Positions 24,370-35,840 of a stretch of 64,000 nucleotides of DNA are shown here, piece by piece. Within the stretch, counting starts at the first letter, position 1. Each line of letters starts with the position of its first letter. Source of the DNA: Salvia splendens (Eukaryota; Streptophyta; Magnoliopsida; Lamiales; Lamiaceae); NCBI RefSeq assembly GCF_004379255.2, contig NC_056051.1, positions 25,351,267 through 25,415,266 of the forward strand. Reading direction: 5' to 3'. Both the position numbers and the translations under genes were made by a program. The notes under the pieces are model-generated. The model worked only from the letters and a program-made list of their open reading frames with translations. It had not been told where the DNA came from and made no database searches.

Positions 24370-27300
24370 ATGGTGGGGAAGAGCGCGACTGAAAGCGTCG
24401 GCGGCGGCGGCGGCGAGGCGCTGGATTTGTTTCTGAAGATAGGCCTAGATGAGAGGACGGCGAAGAACACCGTCGCTAACAATAAGGTCACGGCGAATCT
24501 CACCTCCGTCATCCATGAGGTATGCCTGCGTTTGCAGAATTGCAATTTTTGCGATTGCGTTGGCGGAGTGTGATTTCTAGTGGTGTTTTCTGTTTGTGGA
24601 TGTCGGTTTTGTGATATGTAGTTGAAGTATCTGCTTAATGTTTTGCAATTTTGTAGTAATTGCAAGGGAATGAGAAGTTCGTTGGTTCTCAGATGTGAAA
24701 TGGATTGTGATTGAGAGTTTTATTAGTGATCGAATGTGGTTTTATCTTTGCATGTGGTATTCTTCCATTTATTGAAGTTATTTGAGTAATAACATTGGTT
24801 AGTTTTGGATTTGGCTATGCATCTTGATTATGTATTTATTTTTTGAGAATGTATGCTGACATCCAATGGTGCAAACTTCATCTGAAAAATTCTGGACATA
24901 CATGCTTTTATTGGATGTAGTAGAGGTTAGACATTAGATTGATAAATTTGTTGACGTTCAGAGATTTTTGTTTTGTTTTGTGGTGATTAGGCAATGGAGA
25001 TAAGGCATAGTCAAGCATTTAGATAATCTATTGCCAATTTATGTGACATTTTATATTGTACCATTGTAAGTTATTGTACAAGTTAGCTTGTTTTTAAGTC
25101 CAACTCTGTGTATGGTGTTGCAGGCGGCTGTGACTGATGGGTGTGATCGAACAGTTGGGAATCTACTTTACACGGTAAGAACATTATTGAGTAGCATGTC
25201 TGCATTTCAATTTTCCATATGCTGACTGTGGACTCTATTTCTTAACTGAGATGGATATTCGAATATGAAAAGATAAAATGATACCTTTTCTCGGCAGGTT
25301 GCTACGAAGTTCCCTACAAATGCGCTTGTACATCGCAGGACATTGCTTAACTACATTACTTCATTAAAGGTCTGAAGCTCGTATATTTATGTATTTTCGT
25401 AAGAGGTTAAAGCTTGAATAGTTACTTTTGAGTATGCCAGTAGTTAATCAGTGTTTTTTTTTGGCTGCAGATTAAAAGTCCTGCCCAGTTGGAAGCTGCC
25501 TTTATATTTCTTACTAATATTGCTTCTGACAACTTGAAGATTGATGAATTTGAAGCTGCGTGTGGTGTAGGTATGATGCAATATTATGATTCATATTTCA
25601 TTGTAGATATAATAATATTTATATTTTAATATGAGTTGGATTGCGGGCTCTATGACCTTTTTGAAAGAAGATATGAACCATCAGAACTTTGCCTCTTTAA
25701 TTATTTGAGATCCTAGCTATTATGTTAAAGGTGTAAAACTTTTCTTTATCCATCATCTAAACCGCTATGGTTTTGAGTGTTATTCTTCTATATGCTAGTA
25801 TTTGATTGATTACTATTCTATTAATGTCTTATGAGTTATGACTATTATCCTAAAAATTGAATCTTGTGTTGACTAGGAGTTGAGGTTTCTGAGGAAGATA
25901 TTGAACATGCTGTAGATGAGATTTTTGAAGAGAGTAAAGCTGCTATTTTGGAGCAGCGGTATCGAACAAATGGTTGGTAATTCCATATTCCAGAATCCAG
26001 AGTGGGCTTAATTTATTTTACATATGCTAATGAAATTATATGGCCTTGTGTGAGATGCATTTTTGTTGTTTAAGTAGTACTGGAACTTTGTGTTTGAACT
26101 GGTTTAGGCTTTGTTAGCCAGGTTGATGATTATATTTTATGGAACTTGCTTATATGGGACATTCCAGGTTATTGACTTTGTGATTAATAAGGCTTGTAGT
26201 CGATGTATAAAACAGTTTGCATCCAACCCATCTTGCATGCGAGTAATTCTTATAAGAAACTTATCTATTTTGGCTCGATTTATTTTCTTACTGATCAACG
26301 ATATTAATACAGTTGGTGAACTGTTTGCTCATGTCAGAAAGAAACAGCCATGGGCAGATCCAAAGGTTGTCAAGGTAATATTAACACCTGCTAGAGTTTG
26401 CAAAAGTCCTCTAGAAATTAGCAAAACAACATTAAGATATGTATTCATGCATAGTTTTGTTTATTTTTCTGACTTGCACAATTGCTGCCACCAGAAAATC
26501 ATTGATACCAAATTATGTGCCCTACTTGGCGAGAGAACAGCAGCAGACAATGAGAAGCCCGTAAAAAAGAAAAAAGAGAAGCCTGCAAAAGCAGAGGTGA
26601 GGCTCTTGAATATATGTAGTCTTTCACTATGGAGTGAACTTTTGGTTGATCTAAATAACTGTATTTCTTACAATATGTTTTTTCATTCTGTTGTCTTATT
26701 GCCAGAGAGAATTAATATTATATAGCATTCAGCAGTGTAAAATTATGATTTGTTCGATATGATAGTAATTATGCAAATTTTTGTATATGACACTCGGTTT
26801 CTTTTTACTGTCTTTGGTGCCACCAGGAAAAATCAGTTGTTGAAGTGACAGCTCCAGAAAAACCAACTGAAGAAGAAATCAATCCTTTTTCAATATTTCC
26901 TTCACCTGATGAGAACTTTAAGGTAGTAAAATCTGAACTTTTGATCTTCTCTCGTGTGAGTTGCTTGGATCTCTTTTGGTGAGCTTATACATTTGGATGG
27001 TTCTAAAAGTTGCACTACTCGATGTTCCAACTCATTGATAATTTTGACCTTAAATTACTCCACTTCATACCTTTCCCCATGCTTTATTGTGATGACATCA
27101 TAACCCTAATTTGTTGGTTTTTAGGTACATACTGAAATATATTTCAGTGATCGTCCGGTGCTTAGAGCTTGCAATTCAAAGGAAATACTAGAGAAACATC
27201 TGAAGGTCACAGGTGGAAAAGTACGTACACGCTTCCCACCTGAGCCAAATGGGTATCTCCATATAGGTCATGCCAAGGTAATAATTTAGCCGTCTAGCAT

Positions 27301-30300
27301 CTCGGGTTATATACTTATATTTATATTGGAATTTCTCACAATTTCTTATTCCATAATGAATTGTTTAGGCTATGTTTGTGGACTTTGGCCTGGCAAAGGA
27401 GCGAGGTGGAGGCTGCTATCTCAGGTCAGGACTGCTTCTATACTAATTGTCATAAAAGGCTTCTTTGCTTCGTCTTACATATTTTGAATTTTTGATGTCA
27501 CACTGTAATGTCACAATTGAGATTTTTGGTCTCCTAACCATTATTTTGATACATAGATTTGATGACACCAATCCAGAAGCTGAAAAAAAGGAATACATTG
27601 ATCATATTGAAGAGATTGTTGGATGGATGGGCTGGGAACCATTTAAGGTATAATTCTTACCCAAATGGTTGACGGTCTTGTGGACATCATCTGATGAGTT
27701 TGAAATTTTCAGATCACCTACACTAGTGATTATTTCCAAGAACTCTATGAATTAGCAGTGGAGCTGATACGGCGTGGTCATGCTTATGTCGATCATCAGG
27801 TGAATTTTTTTGGTTTGAGCACTAGTGTAATCTTCCTTCTCTATATCCTAATGAATCTTTTGTTCAGTTATCGAATCTTGCCTTTATCCTAGTTATTTCA
27901 TGCTTTATGTGTAACATCTGGTGAGTGGTGACAACTGACAACAATTCTCTTTATTGTTTGTTGCAGACACCTGATGAGATAAAAGAGTACAGGGAAAAGA
28001 AGATGAACAGTCCTTGGAGGGATAGACCAATTGAAGAATCTCTCAAGTTGTTTGATGACATGAAGAAGGGGTTGGTTGAGGAAGGAAAAGCAACATTAAG
28101 AATGAAGCAGGACATGCAGAGCGATAATTTCAATATGTATGATCTAATTGCTTATCGTATCAAGGTAAGTGTCTTGGCATGGATGTTTGACTTTAAGAAA
28201 CTTGAAAGTGATGCTAATGTGCTTTCGCTTTCCACTGTTCAGTTCACACCCCATCCCCATGCAGGAGATAAATGGTGCATCTATCCGAGTTATGATTACG
28301 CTCATTGTGTCGTTGATTCTCTTGAAAACATAACACATTCAGTAAGTAGCTTAGCTTGTCGAATTATTTTCCATATTCAATTTTCTTTATAGCATTACTT
28401 GATACTCAATGCTTGCACACTAAAGACATGGATGCTAAGTTTTCTACTTCAAGTGGTTTTTCTCGTTGTCTGTTTCTTTAACAAATAAAACAAGAGCTTC
28501 ATTTTGATTGTTATACCTCATGTTAGATGTGTTATTTTCCTGAATGGTTAAGTCAATCTTTTCATGCAGTTGTGCACGCTTGAGTTTGAGACACGACGAG
28601 CCTCATACTACTGGTTATTGGATGCACTGGGTCTCTACCAGCCTTATGTATGGGAATATTCTCGATTGAATATTACCAATACAGTGATGTCAAAGCGTAA
28701 GGTGTGTAGTGTTGAAGTAAGGAAAGGCTATGGGTAGGTAGTTCAATTTCACAATCGGATCTGATCCTCTCTGGCATGCTCTTGCAGTTAAATCGACTTG
28801 TGACAGAAAAGTGGGTCGATGGTTGGGATGATCCTCGTCTTATGACACTGGCTGGATTGAGACGTAGAGGCGTAACTTCTACTTCAATAAATGCTTTTGT
28901 TCGAGGAATTGGGATTACTAGAAGGTTAAATATCTGTTGTTTGTATCCCACAATTTGGTTTGTTGATGTGCTTTGCTGATTAAAAATATAAAATTCTGGG
29001 CTCTTCTGCAGTGACAATAGTTTGATACGTCTGAACCTCCTAGAGTACCATATAAGGGACGAACTGAACAAAACAGCACCTCGGACCATGGTTGTGCTAA
29101 ACCCATTGAAGGTGTGTATCTTGATATCTTCCAATTTTTATATGCATTGTCTCTAGAATCACCATCAGTTCTTTTGTGGGTGTGCACATTTGTAAATTTT
29201 GAATATGGGAGCATGACGCGCCATCTACTATGTTATGTATTCCAGGTAGTAATTACAAACATGGATGCTGCAGTCATGGATCTTGATGCCAAGAAATGGC
29301 CAGATGCTCCTGCAGATGATGCATCATCCTTTTATAAGGTAAGGCTTGGTGCTTCGTGCAATGCTTCGGTCCATCCTGCTTCTTTTATTGATTTAGTATA
29401 TTGATACATTTGTGTAAATTGCACATGCTTACATGTTATTGATATTTGCTGACTGCACAGTTTAATGTTTATTCTTTATCTTTTTTAGGTCCCTTTCTCT
29501 AAGGTTGTTTACATTGAACAATCTGATTTTCGTTTGAAAGATTCTAAAGATTATTATGGACTTGCTCCGGGGAAATCTGTCCTCCTTAGGTGCCTCTTTC
29601 TGCAGTCACTCTTAAAGTCTCGCGATAGCTTACACTTTTCAGATGGCACTGAAATATTCTTCTCCATAATGTAGGTATGCATTTCCTATCAAGTGCACAG
29701 ACGTGGTTTTAGGGGATGACAATGAGACTGTGCATGAGATTCGTGCTGAGTACGATCCGTCTAAGAAAAGCAAACCAAAGGTAAGCCTTTCTATAACTGT
29801 ACGAGCATGAATGACTATTTAGATTTTCTACTAATATTAAATTACTGACTTTCTGTTCTACAGGGCGTTCTGCACTGGGTATCAGAATCACCACCAGGGG
29901 TTAAGCCTCTTAAGGTGGAAGTTAGATTATTCGACAAACTATTCAATTCTGAGGTTGGGACTTCTTCGTTTATCTTTGAGTCAACTTTTCAGTCTGTTTT
30001 AAGTTTCATAGCAGCATTATATACAAACTCACCATTGCTTGGTGTTGTGACCAGAATCCTGCGGAACTTGATGACTGGCTCAGCGATCTGAATCCACACT
30101 CGAAAATTGTTATAAAGGATGCATACGCAGTGCCTTCTGTCAAGGATGCTGCCGTTGGAGACAGTTTTCAGTTTGAAAGACTAGGTATGCGCCCCAATCC
30201 CGCAACTTCTCATTCTTGATGTAAAACTGTATAGTCTCCTGATTAATTGGTAGATTCCAACCACATGGATTGAATGAGCCAAACTGCTAGTAGCTATCCA

Positions 30301-30447
30301 ACCCGAATTTTCGTATGATACAATTGAGTCATCTTCGTTTCACTCTTCACAGGCTACTTTGTTGTTGACCCGGACTCTTCGCCTGAGAAGCTCGTGTTTA
30401 ACCGGACTGTAACATTGCGCGACAATTATGGTAAGCAAGGGAAGTGA
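24370..30447 (+). CDS. GlnRS: Glutaminyl-tRNA synthetase (glutamine--tRNA ligase)
   Basis: This class I synthetase attaches glutamine to tRNA-Gln in the cytosol; plant organelles use the transamidation route. About 23 exons can be read with GT-AG junctions and consistent phase, giving about 798 aa, the usual plant length. In order: an N-terminal GlnRS-specific region (residues about 1-200, exons starting 24370, 25124, 25299, 25472, 25877, 26311, 26494), a Lys-rich linker ([12 protein letters not shown]), then the catalytic domain with HIGH in [16 protein letters not shown] (around residue 290). The MSK loop is in NTVMSKRK (around residue 512, near 28690), followed by the two-part beta-barrel anticodon-binding domain ending RDNYGKQGK. 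No frameshift or missing motif was seen. The exon at 25877 ends AATG|GTTGG, completing a Val codon with the next exon. Arabidopsis OVA9 is the expected orthologue. Stowaway MITEs flank the gene on both sides. Confidence 0.95.
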
Positions 30448-30486
30448 ATTTGGAAGGCCGAGCAACAGTGTATACAAATACAAATA

Positions 30487-30665
30487 CTCCCTCCGTCCCG
30501 CACTACTCGCACTTATTTCCTTTTTGGGCGTCCCAAGTTACTTGCACTCTTTCCATTTTTAGTAAAAAATTTCACCTACAGCCGTCATTTTTGACCTTCC
30601 TATACACTCATTCCTTAATCTCCGAGCCGAAAAGAAAATGAGCGAGTAGCCCGGGACGGAGGGAG
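30487..30665. mobile_element. Stowaway-type MITE downstream of GlnRS, 179 bp
   Basis: Same subfamily and same length as the copy at 24143: CTCCCTCCGTCCCGCACTA at the left, CGGGACGGAGGGAG at the right, flanked by TA (30485-30486 and 30666-30667). It starts only 39 bp after the GlnRS stop codon and therefore probably forms part of the 3' UTR or lies at the poly(A) region. Confidence 0.9.
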
Positions 30666-30667
30666 TA

Positions 30668-31263
30668 CAATACATCGTCCAATTCAGTAGACCTAAATGT
30701 TTTTTTTGTGAGTTCAGTACTTATTAATTTATAATTTCAGTTGTTAAACATCTTATCATTTGACAGTTTACGTCTGACCCGTTTTTTTATGTTTTTAATA
30801 CTAGAAACCCATTTACATTCTTTCGCTTTTGATTCTGCCTTTTTCTATATTTTTCAACATTTTGATTTTGCATTTTCCTTAGAAAACACAAAAAACAATA
30901 AATAGAAAATGAAAGAAAGAAAACCACTTGCCTTTATTACTATAAGGAGCTGCGTTTTGTCCACGAATCCTCTACCGTGCGTTTCCATTCCCCAAATACT
31001 TTTTATCGTATGATTAAGTGACATATTTTCCTTTTTTAGATATTTCACTTTAATTAGATATTTCATTCTAATTGATACATTTTGTAAAATGGAAATATAT
31101 ATATATTTTTTTTATTCTCTCCACTCAACTTATAGAACAAAATTGCTTAAAATAATTAGTCGAATAGGAAATGCTCAACTTAGACTGAGACGTACGACTT
31201 CAACACTAACTTACAGATATTGGTCGAATAGGAAGTTGCTTAATCCTGCATCAAAATCCATTT
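30668..31263. other. Intergenic spacer between convergent GlnRS and PME genes
   Basis: No gene seen. The region is AT-rich and must contain the 3' ends of the convergent GlnRS (plus) and pectinesterase (minus) transcripts. Several AATAAA-like hexamers occur on both strands, but none can be singled out. Confidence 0.5.
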
Positions 31264-33520
31264 TCAGATAGTAGAATTATACGGCACGCCGGTGGCCGGA
31301 ATCCATGAATCTCCGGCCAAAAAGTGCCCCACCGAGAACTCTGCTGCTTCATCTTCACTATCAATGACGTGGAATCCCGGCCATTTCACCCTCCCACTAG
31401 TGTGTGCGCCGTTGCCGGAGTTCATGTACTCACCGTAATACAAAGTCCTCAAAGCGTAATCCCCTTTCCACGCCAGCCACCCGGCCGGCGCAATCAAATC
31501 ATCGATTTCACACTTGATGAACACCGTCCTCGAATACTTTTTCCACGGCCGCCCTAGATAATTCTCCGCCGGAGCTTCACCTGGCGCCGCCGTGATTCGT
31601 GAGTTGTGGATTATGATGCCGGAGTTGGCGGAGGCGCTTTTCCGGCCTTGTGCGGTGATGGTGTTTTTCTGGTTGGGCAAAGCCTGCCTCAAGTAGATAT
31701 TGCAATTTTGGATGACGGTGACAGCGTGGCCGAAGATGAAGTCGACAGTGCCATAGATGTCACAGTCGCGATAGAACTGACGGTTGGAGTGGATGTAGAG
31801 GGTGTCTTGGTAGCCTCGGAAGCTGCAGTTGTAGAAAACCGAGTTGTCCGCGGTGGAAAGGAGTGCCACTGCTTGGCCATTAACCGGCCCGGCCGTGTTC
31901 TCGAATGTTATGCCATGGGCAATGAAGCCGTCACCACGGACACCTACGTTGTAGATTTGCGGTTTAGCTTATCGAAAATTACTCTCATAGTGATAGTGTA
32001 AATATAACTGGGTGAAATGTGATAGAAATACATGGGTTCCATCTTAAAACCAATTGGTAATAAGAGGAGAGGCTAATTGGTGATAAGAGGAGAGGCTCAT
32101 GAGACTTATATAGTGGATTAAGCTCTTTGTGTACACCGATGTTGGATATTATTATATTCATTTTTATGTTTCAATTGCCAACAAAATGCAAACAAGACAA
32201 TCAACTTGTATCAATAAGTCGGGGATTCAAATCATCACGACCATAAAAGTAACATTAGTAGATTTTTTCCTATCTTTTCTTATCGCAATAGTGTAATTAC
32301 AACTGACTACAATAATTTCAATTTAAACCAACCCATTTAGATGAAAAACAAACATATTTGAAATTTGTATCGATCAAATTATGGCATATTGACCAATCTA
32401 GCATTGTTAGATACACTGGACATTATTATTTTATTAAAGTCACGTAAACGTACCTCGTTCCTTAAGTAATTACTAGTACTCCGTTTTGAAACATTAATTG
32501 CGTTATTTTATTTTCTTTGACAAAAAAATGAATATTTTAATTTCTTTTATTTATTCTCTATGCTATTTTTATCTTTTTGCACTTAGCAAGGGACGAAGGT
32601 AGTAGTAATTTAAAGTAATAACGTTTTCGCTTTTTAAGTAGGATGGAGGGAGTAATCAACTTACAAACAGTTGCGGAACGAAATGTTGAGGAGCCGTTTC
32701 GGACACTGTTGCTCCCGGTAATAATAGTTTCATCGATTCCATCTCCAATCATCCTTAAATTCTTCAAATGTTTGTCCACCACCACAGTTTCTTTGTAAAT
32801 CCCCTTCTTGACATGCACAACAACTCCCTTGGTTCTGGCGGCGCGCGCAGCAGCTAAGCCTTCATTGATAGTTTCATAGCTGCCGGAGCCATCTTGCGCC
32901 ACCACTATAACCACGGCTCTTTCTAGCTCACCGGAAAATTGGAGCAGTTTCCGGTCTCTTAACTTGCCGTGCTTAGCTAAGGGACATGGTGAGGAAATGG
33001 CCTTGCTATTGACTAGTGCATTGTAAATCGACTTGGTGAAGTTAGCATTAGCTAGGTTGAAAGAGGGGGATAGTGAGGAGAGAGGAGGCAAGCCTAAATC
33101 AAGAAATCCATCTTGGCATGTTTGTTCATTGGCTAGTGAGGCACTCAACCATGTTTGCACATCGTTTCGGTTGTTTTTAGAGGCGATGGATTGATTGAGC
33201 CGATCTATCGAGTCTTGGTAAAGATCTTTGCAGTCGTCCCAGGCAGTTCTGGCTTGACCGTGGAACGAACTTGGGTCCATGATGGAAATGAGTTCGTGGG
33301 CGATTTGAGCCTGGGCTAGGGTTTCCCTGAGGCTCGAATCGAATAGTTCGCGTGCTTTAGTACCAATTGGAGCACTAGCTGGGGCTTTAGTAACGATTGG
33401 AGCATTAGCTCGCGCTTTAGTACTGATTGGAGCACTAGCCGGAGCATAAAATGCTGAAACTGAGGCCCCGAAATGTGTTGAGATTAATAAGAGGGGCAAA
33501 AGAAAATTATGATTGGTCAT
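31264..33520 (-). CDS. PME: Pectinesterase (pectin methylesterase) with PMEI pro-region
   Basis: The enzyme removes methyl esters from cell-wall homogalacturonan after secretion. Two exons, 32665-33520 (856 nt, ending in phase 1) and 31264-31943 (680 nt), give 511 aa. Order of features: signal peptide (residues 1-23, LLPLLLISTHFGASVSA); an unusual Ala/Pro repeat (27-56); a PMEI-like pro-domain with conserved cysteines in WDDCKDLY and NEQTCQDGF; the RKLL processing motif where subtilases usually cut; then the catalytic domain from VAQDGSGSYETI. Catalytic signatures GYQDTLY, GTVDFIFG and LGRPWKKYSRT are all present and intact. The exon junction encodes ATVCVRGDGF, the usual place for the PME intron. 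The intron is about 720 bp and contains a Stowaway MITE close to its 5' splice site. It belongs to the pro-region-bearing PME group (also called type I or group 2). Confidence 0.94.
32479..32652. mobile_element. Stowaway-type MITE inside the PME intron
   Basis: Right end GGATGGAGGGAG and left end CTCCGTTTTG are the degenerate inverted termini, with TA on each side (32477-32478 and 32653-32654). The right end is only 10 bp from the intron's GTAAGT donor, so the insertion landed almost on the splice site without destroying it. It is more diverged than the copies flanking GlnRS. Confidence 0.7.
33353..33442 (-). repeat. 30-bp tandem repeat in the PME N-terminus
   Basis: Three in-frame 10-codon units encode PASAPISTKA, RANAPIVTKA and PASAPIGTKA between the signal peptide and the pro-domain. 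The unit resembles Ala/Pro-rich arabinogalactan-type glycomodules (alternating AP and SP), so proline hydroxylation and glycosylation are conceivable. Confidence 0.85.
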
Positions 33521-33601
33521 TTTGTGCTTGCCAAAGGGTTAATTAATAGGATGTTTTTTTTTCTTAGAAGAGGTTTAGAAGGCAAAATTGAGTTACAATG
33601 G

Positions 33602-33609
33602 TTTTATAA
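33602..33609 (-). promoter_or_regulatory. TATA box of the PME gene
   Basis: Reading the minus strand, TTATAAAA lies about 80 bases upstream of the PME start codon, giving a short 5' UTR. Confidence 0.55.
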
Positions 33610-34609
33610 GGGTATATCACATTAGTTAATTAAATAGAGAATCAAGTGGGGACTTAGTGCACATTAATTCATATGTGCATCAATTTCTTCTTTATGATCT
33701 CTAATGAATTGTTCATAACTACGTTATATAGATTTTAAATAGTTGACTAAAAAATACGAAGTAGTTACATATTTGGTCATTTTCACACCTTAGTTTTAAT
33801 GCAAACCTTTGAATGTATATTTAATGGATATGTAACATCCCAAACTTATTGATGCATGTTATCAAATTCAATTAAAAGCAACCTTTTTAGAGTTATAAGT
33901 TAATGTATTATATTGATCAAGTCCGGCAGAGAGCGTCCCTTTTTTCCATTTCGACTTGTAGGAGTCTCATTTCAATATTTATGCAAATACTTATGTTCCT
34001 CTAGCTTATTACTTGATTTAGCCTATTAAATTTATCTAACCGTTATTGAGAGTATATTACGAGTTTTTATTGGTCATTATGGAAATGATTTTTTAATTTC
34101 ATTTTTGCCAATCATAAATGAAGGCTCCTCAAATTAATAGAATAAATTATTTATTACAATTCAAGAATAATCAAGATTCCCTCTCTCTCTCTCTCTCATA
34201 TATGCACACACACTAAATCCTAGTATTCCTTTTTAATTACTTTCTTTTAGATGATCTTCAAATTTGGTGTAAATTTCCATGCAAAAGTTCCGATCATTTA
34301 TCTAAATCCCTATTAATATATTCTTAAATAAAATTGATCAACCATAGACCCCATATGAAAATTTTAAAATGTGAATGGAGCAATCACTATATAAGTCAAT
34401 GTAACAATACTGTTAATTCTTGACAATTGAAAAGAGCGTAACAAAGCTTATACGATCAACCAAAAATTAAATAGACTGATTATGAAGCTAGAAAACATAT
34501 ACTACTACTATAGAGTCAATCATGTTAGAATCAATGATAACCAAAAATTTAAATTTAAAGGGGTCATTTTCTAGATTCTTGAGCTCTGAAATGCCTCCAT
34601 ATCCATTTC
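33610..34609. other. Intergenic region upstream of PME and downstream of the bHLH gene
   Basis: AT-rich, no gene seen. Near 34180-34200 there is a CT microsatellite. The last part probably holds the bHLH 3' UTR. An alternative bHLH stop in another frame would be at 34564-34566. Confidence 0.5.
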
Positions 34610-34809
34610 TCATATGTTTCTGAGTTTATCCATTGCTTCTCCAAAAGTGCTTCCCTATAATTAAAAAAAATAGTATATTCATTCATTTCACTTTTTTTAG
34701 CAAAGATTTTATTTTTGTCAGCTTTTCAATGTATGAAATAAATAAGGAAACTTATGACTTCTATGCATTTAATCAATAATTTAGTATGGATAGAAGCCTT
34801 TTTAGAGAT

Positions 34810-34848
<39 letters not shown>

Positions 34849-35780
34849 GTTCACTTGTTGTGCTTGAGATGATGAGTTGAAGTCATACAATAAACTTGCT
34901 TCGGAAAGCTTCATGGAGAGAAACTATTTACACAAATAATCCACATTAATTGCGTAATAGAATAATTAATTAGTTTATATAAACATTATATATATATATT
35001 CTTACATCAATCTGATTGTGCAACGAATTTATATAGTTAATTATCTCATCCAACATCACAGCCATTCCCATCATCTGCAGACAATTTTAATTCTTTCATT
35101 ATTTTAACATAAACTAGAAGAATAAATATAATCATAATTCTAATGGAAAAAATAATTTTTTTAAGTAATAATTACATTAATTACCTTGTAGCACCCTGGG
35201 ACCAGATCTTGCAAGCATCTGAATTTCTCATTAATTTTCTCTCTTCTTGACTAGTTCAAACCAACAAAAAAATGATAGTAAAATATTGTCTACTCCAAAC
35301 AAAATGTGAAAAAAATACTAAATACAATTAAAAAATGGTGCAAATATGAAAAATACCCTTTCAGCCAAACTATGGTTATCAGTTGCTTGACCTCTCTTTG
35401 CTCTAACGTGAACAACTTCTTTACACTTCTCATTCACTCTCTTTCTCTTCTTCCCATCATTATTCTATCATAAAATCAAGAAAAATATAGTAGTAATTCA
35501 ATGTCACAAAACACAAGGGTCGGTCGAACAAATGAAAATAAAAAATATTTACTTGTGCTACTTGAGCAAGAAAACCGACATCGGAAGAGGAAGGAGTGTT
35601 GTGGTTGCATTCGAGGCCCGTTGCAAAGAAATAGGGAACCATGGGGTCGAACACCGGCTTGTTAGGCCCGATTGATCTTAAGATTAGATCGTCGTAGGAG
35701 ATTGGAGCTTCTTGATTGGAAAAAGACATGATGGGAACACCATTTGTGTTAAAATGGAAGCCTTCTTGGTTTGAAGTCAT
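34610..35780 (-). CDS. bHLH transcription factor, BEE/bHLH75-like (subfamily XII)
   Basis: Six exons with correct GT-AG sites and phase can be assembled: 35553-35780, 35357-35464, 35185-35250, 35006-35074, 34855-34923 and 34610-34654. Together they encode 194 aa. The basic region VVHVRAKRGQATDNHSLAER contains the H-E-R contacts for E-box binding (here HSLAER). Helix 1 is RREKINEKFRCLQDLVPG and the loop/helix 2 is MMGMAVMLDEIINYINSLHN. The FLSMKLSEAS that follows is diagnostic of the group that includes BEE1-3, CIB/HBI1 and bHLH75, nuclear regulators in brassinosteroid, light and flowering responses. The last exon, read in the only phase compatible with splicing (GSTFGEAMDKLRNI), aligns only loosely with relatives and ends early, so the C-terminus is short. 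A GT/GA microsatellite sits right after the exon 5 donor and could affect splicing. The function is inferred from family only. Confidence 0.88.
34811..34849. repeat. (GT)n(GA)n microsatellite in the last bHLH intron
   Basis: A GT tract runs into a GA tract, ending six bases from the exon 5 donor (GTGAAC on the minus strand). On the transcript this is a long pyrimidine/CA run (CTCTCT...CACACA) immediately behind a weak donor. Confidence 0.9.
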
Positions 35781-35830
35781 TTAAGATCTTGGATGAATAG
35801 ATGTTGAAATAATCGTTTGATTTGAATATG

Positions 35831-35840
35831 AATATATATA
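35831..35840 (-). promoter_or_regulatory. TATA box of the bHLH gene
   Basis: A TATATATA run about 50-60 bases upstream of the bHLH start codon on the minus strand. Its short distance implies a 5' UTR of only some 25 nt, so the real start could lie elsewhere. Confidence 0.4.

Noticed and set aside
26111..26725. 204-codon ORF in the GlnRS region
   Set aside because: It reads through introns; only [16 protein letters not shown] and the Lys-rich part belong to real GlnRS exons.
31606..32001. 131-codon plus-strand ORF antisense to the PME catalytic exon
   Set aside because: It is the mirror of a highly conserved enzyme exon and has no protein-like family features.
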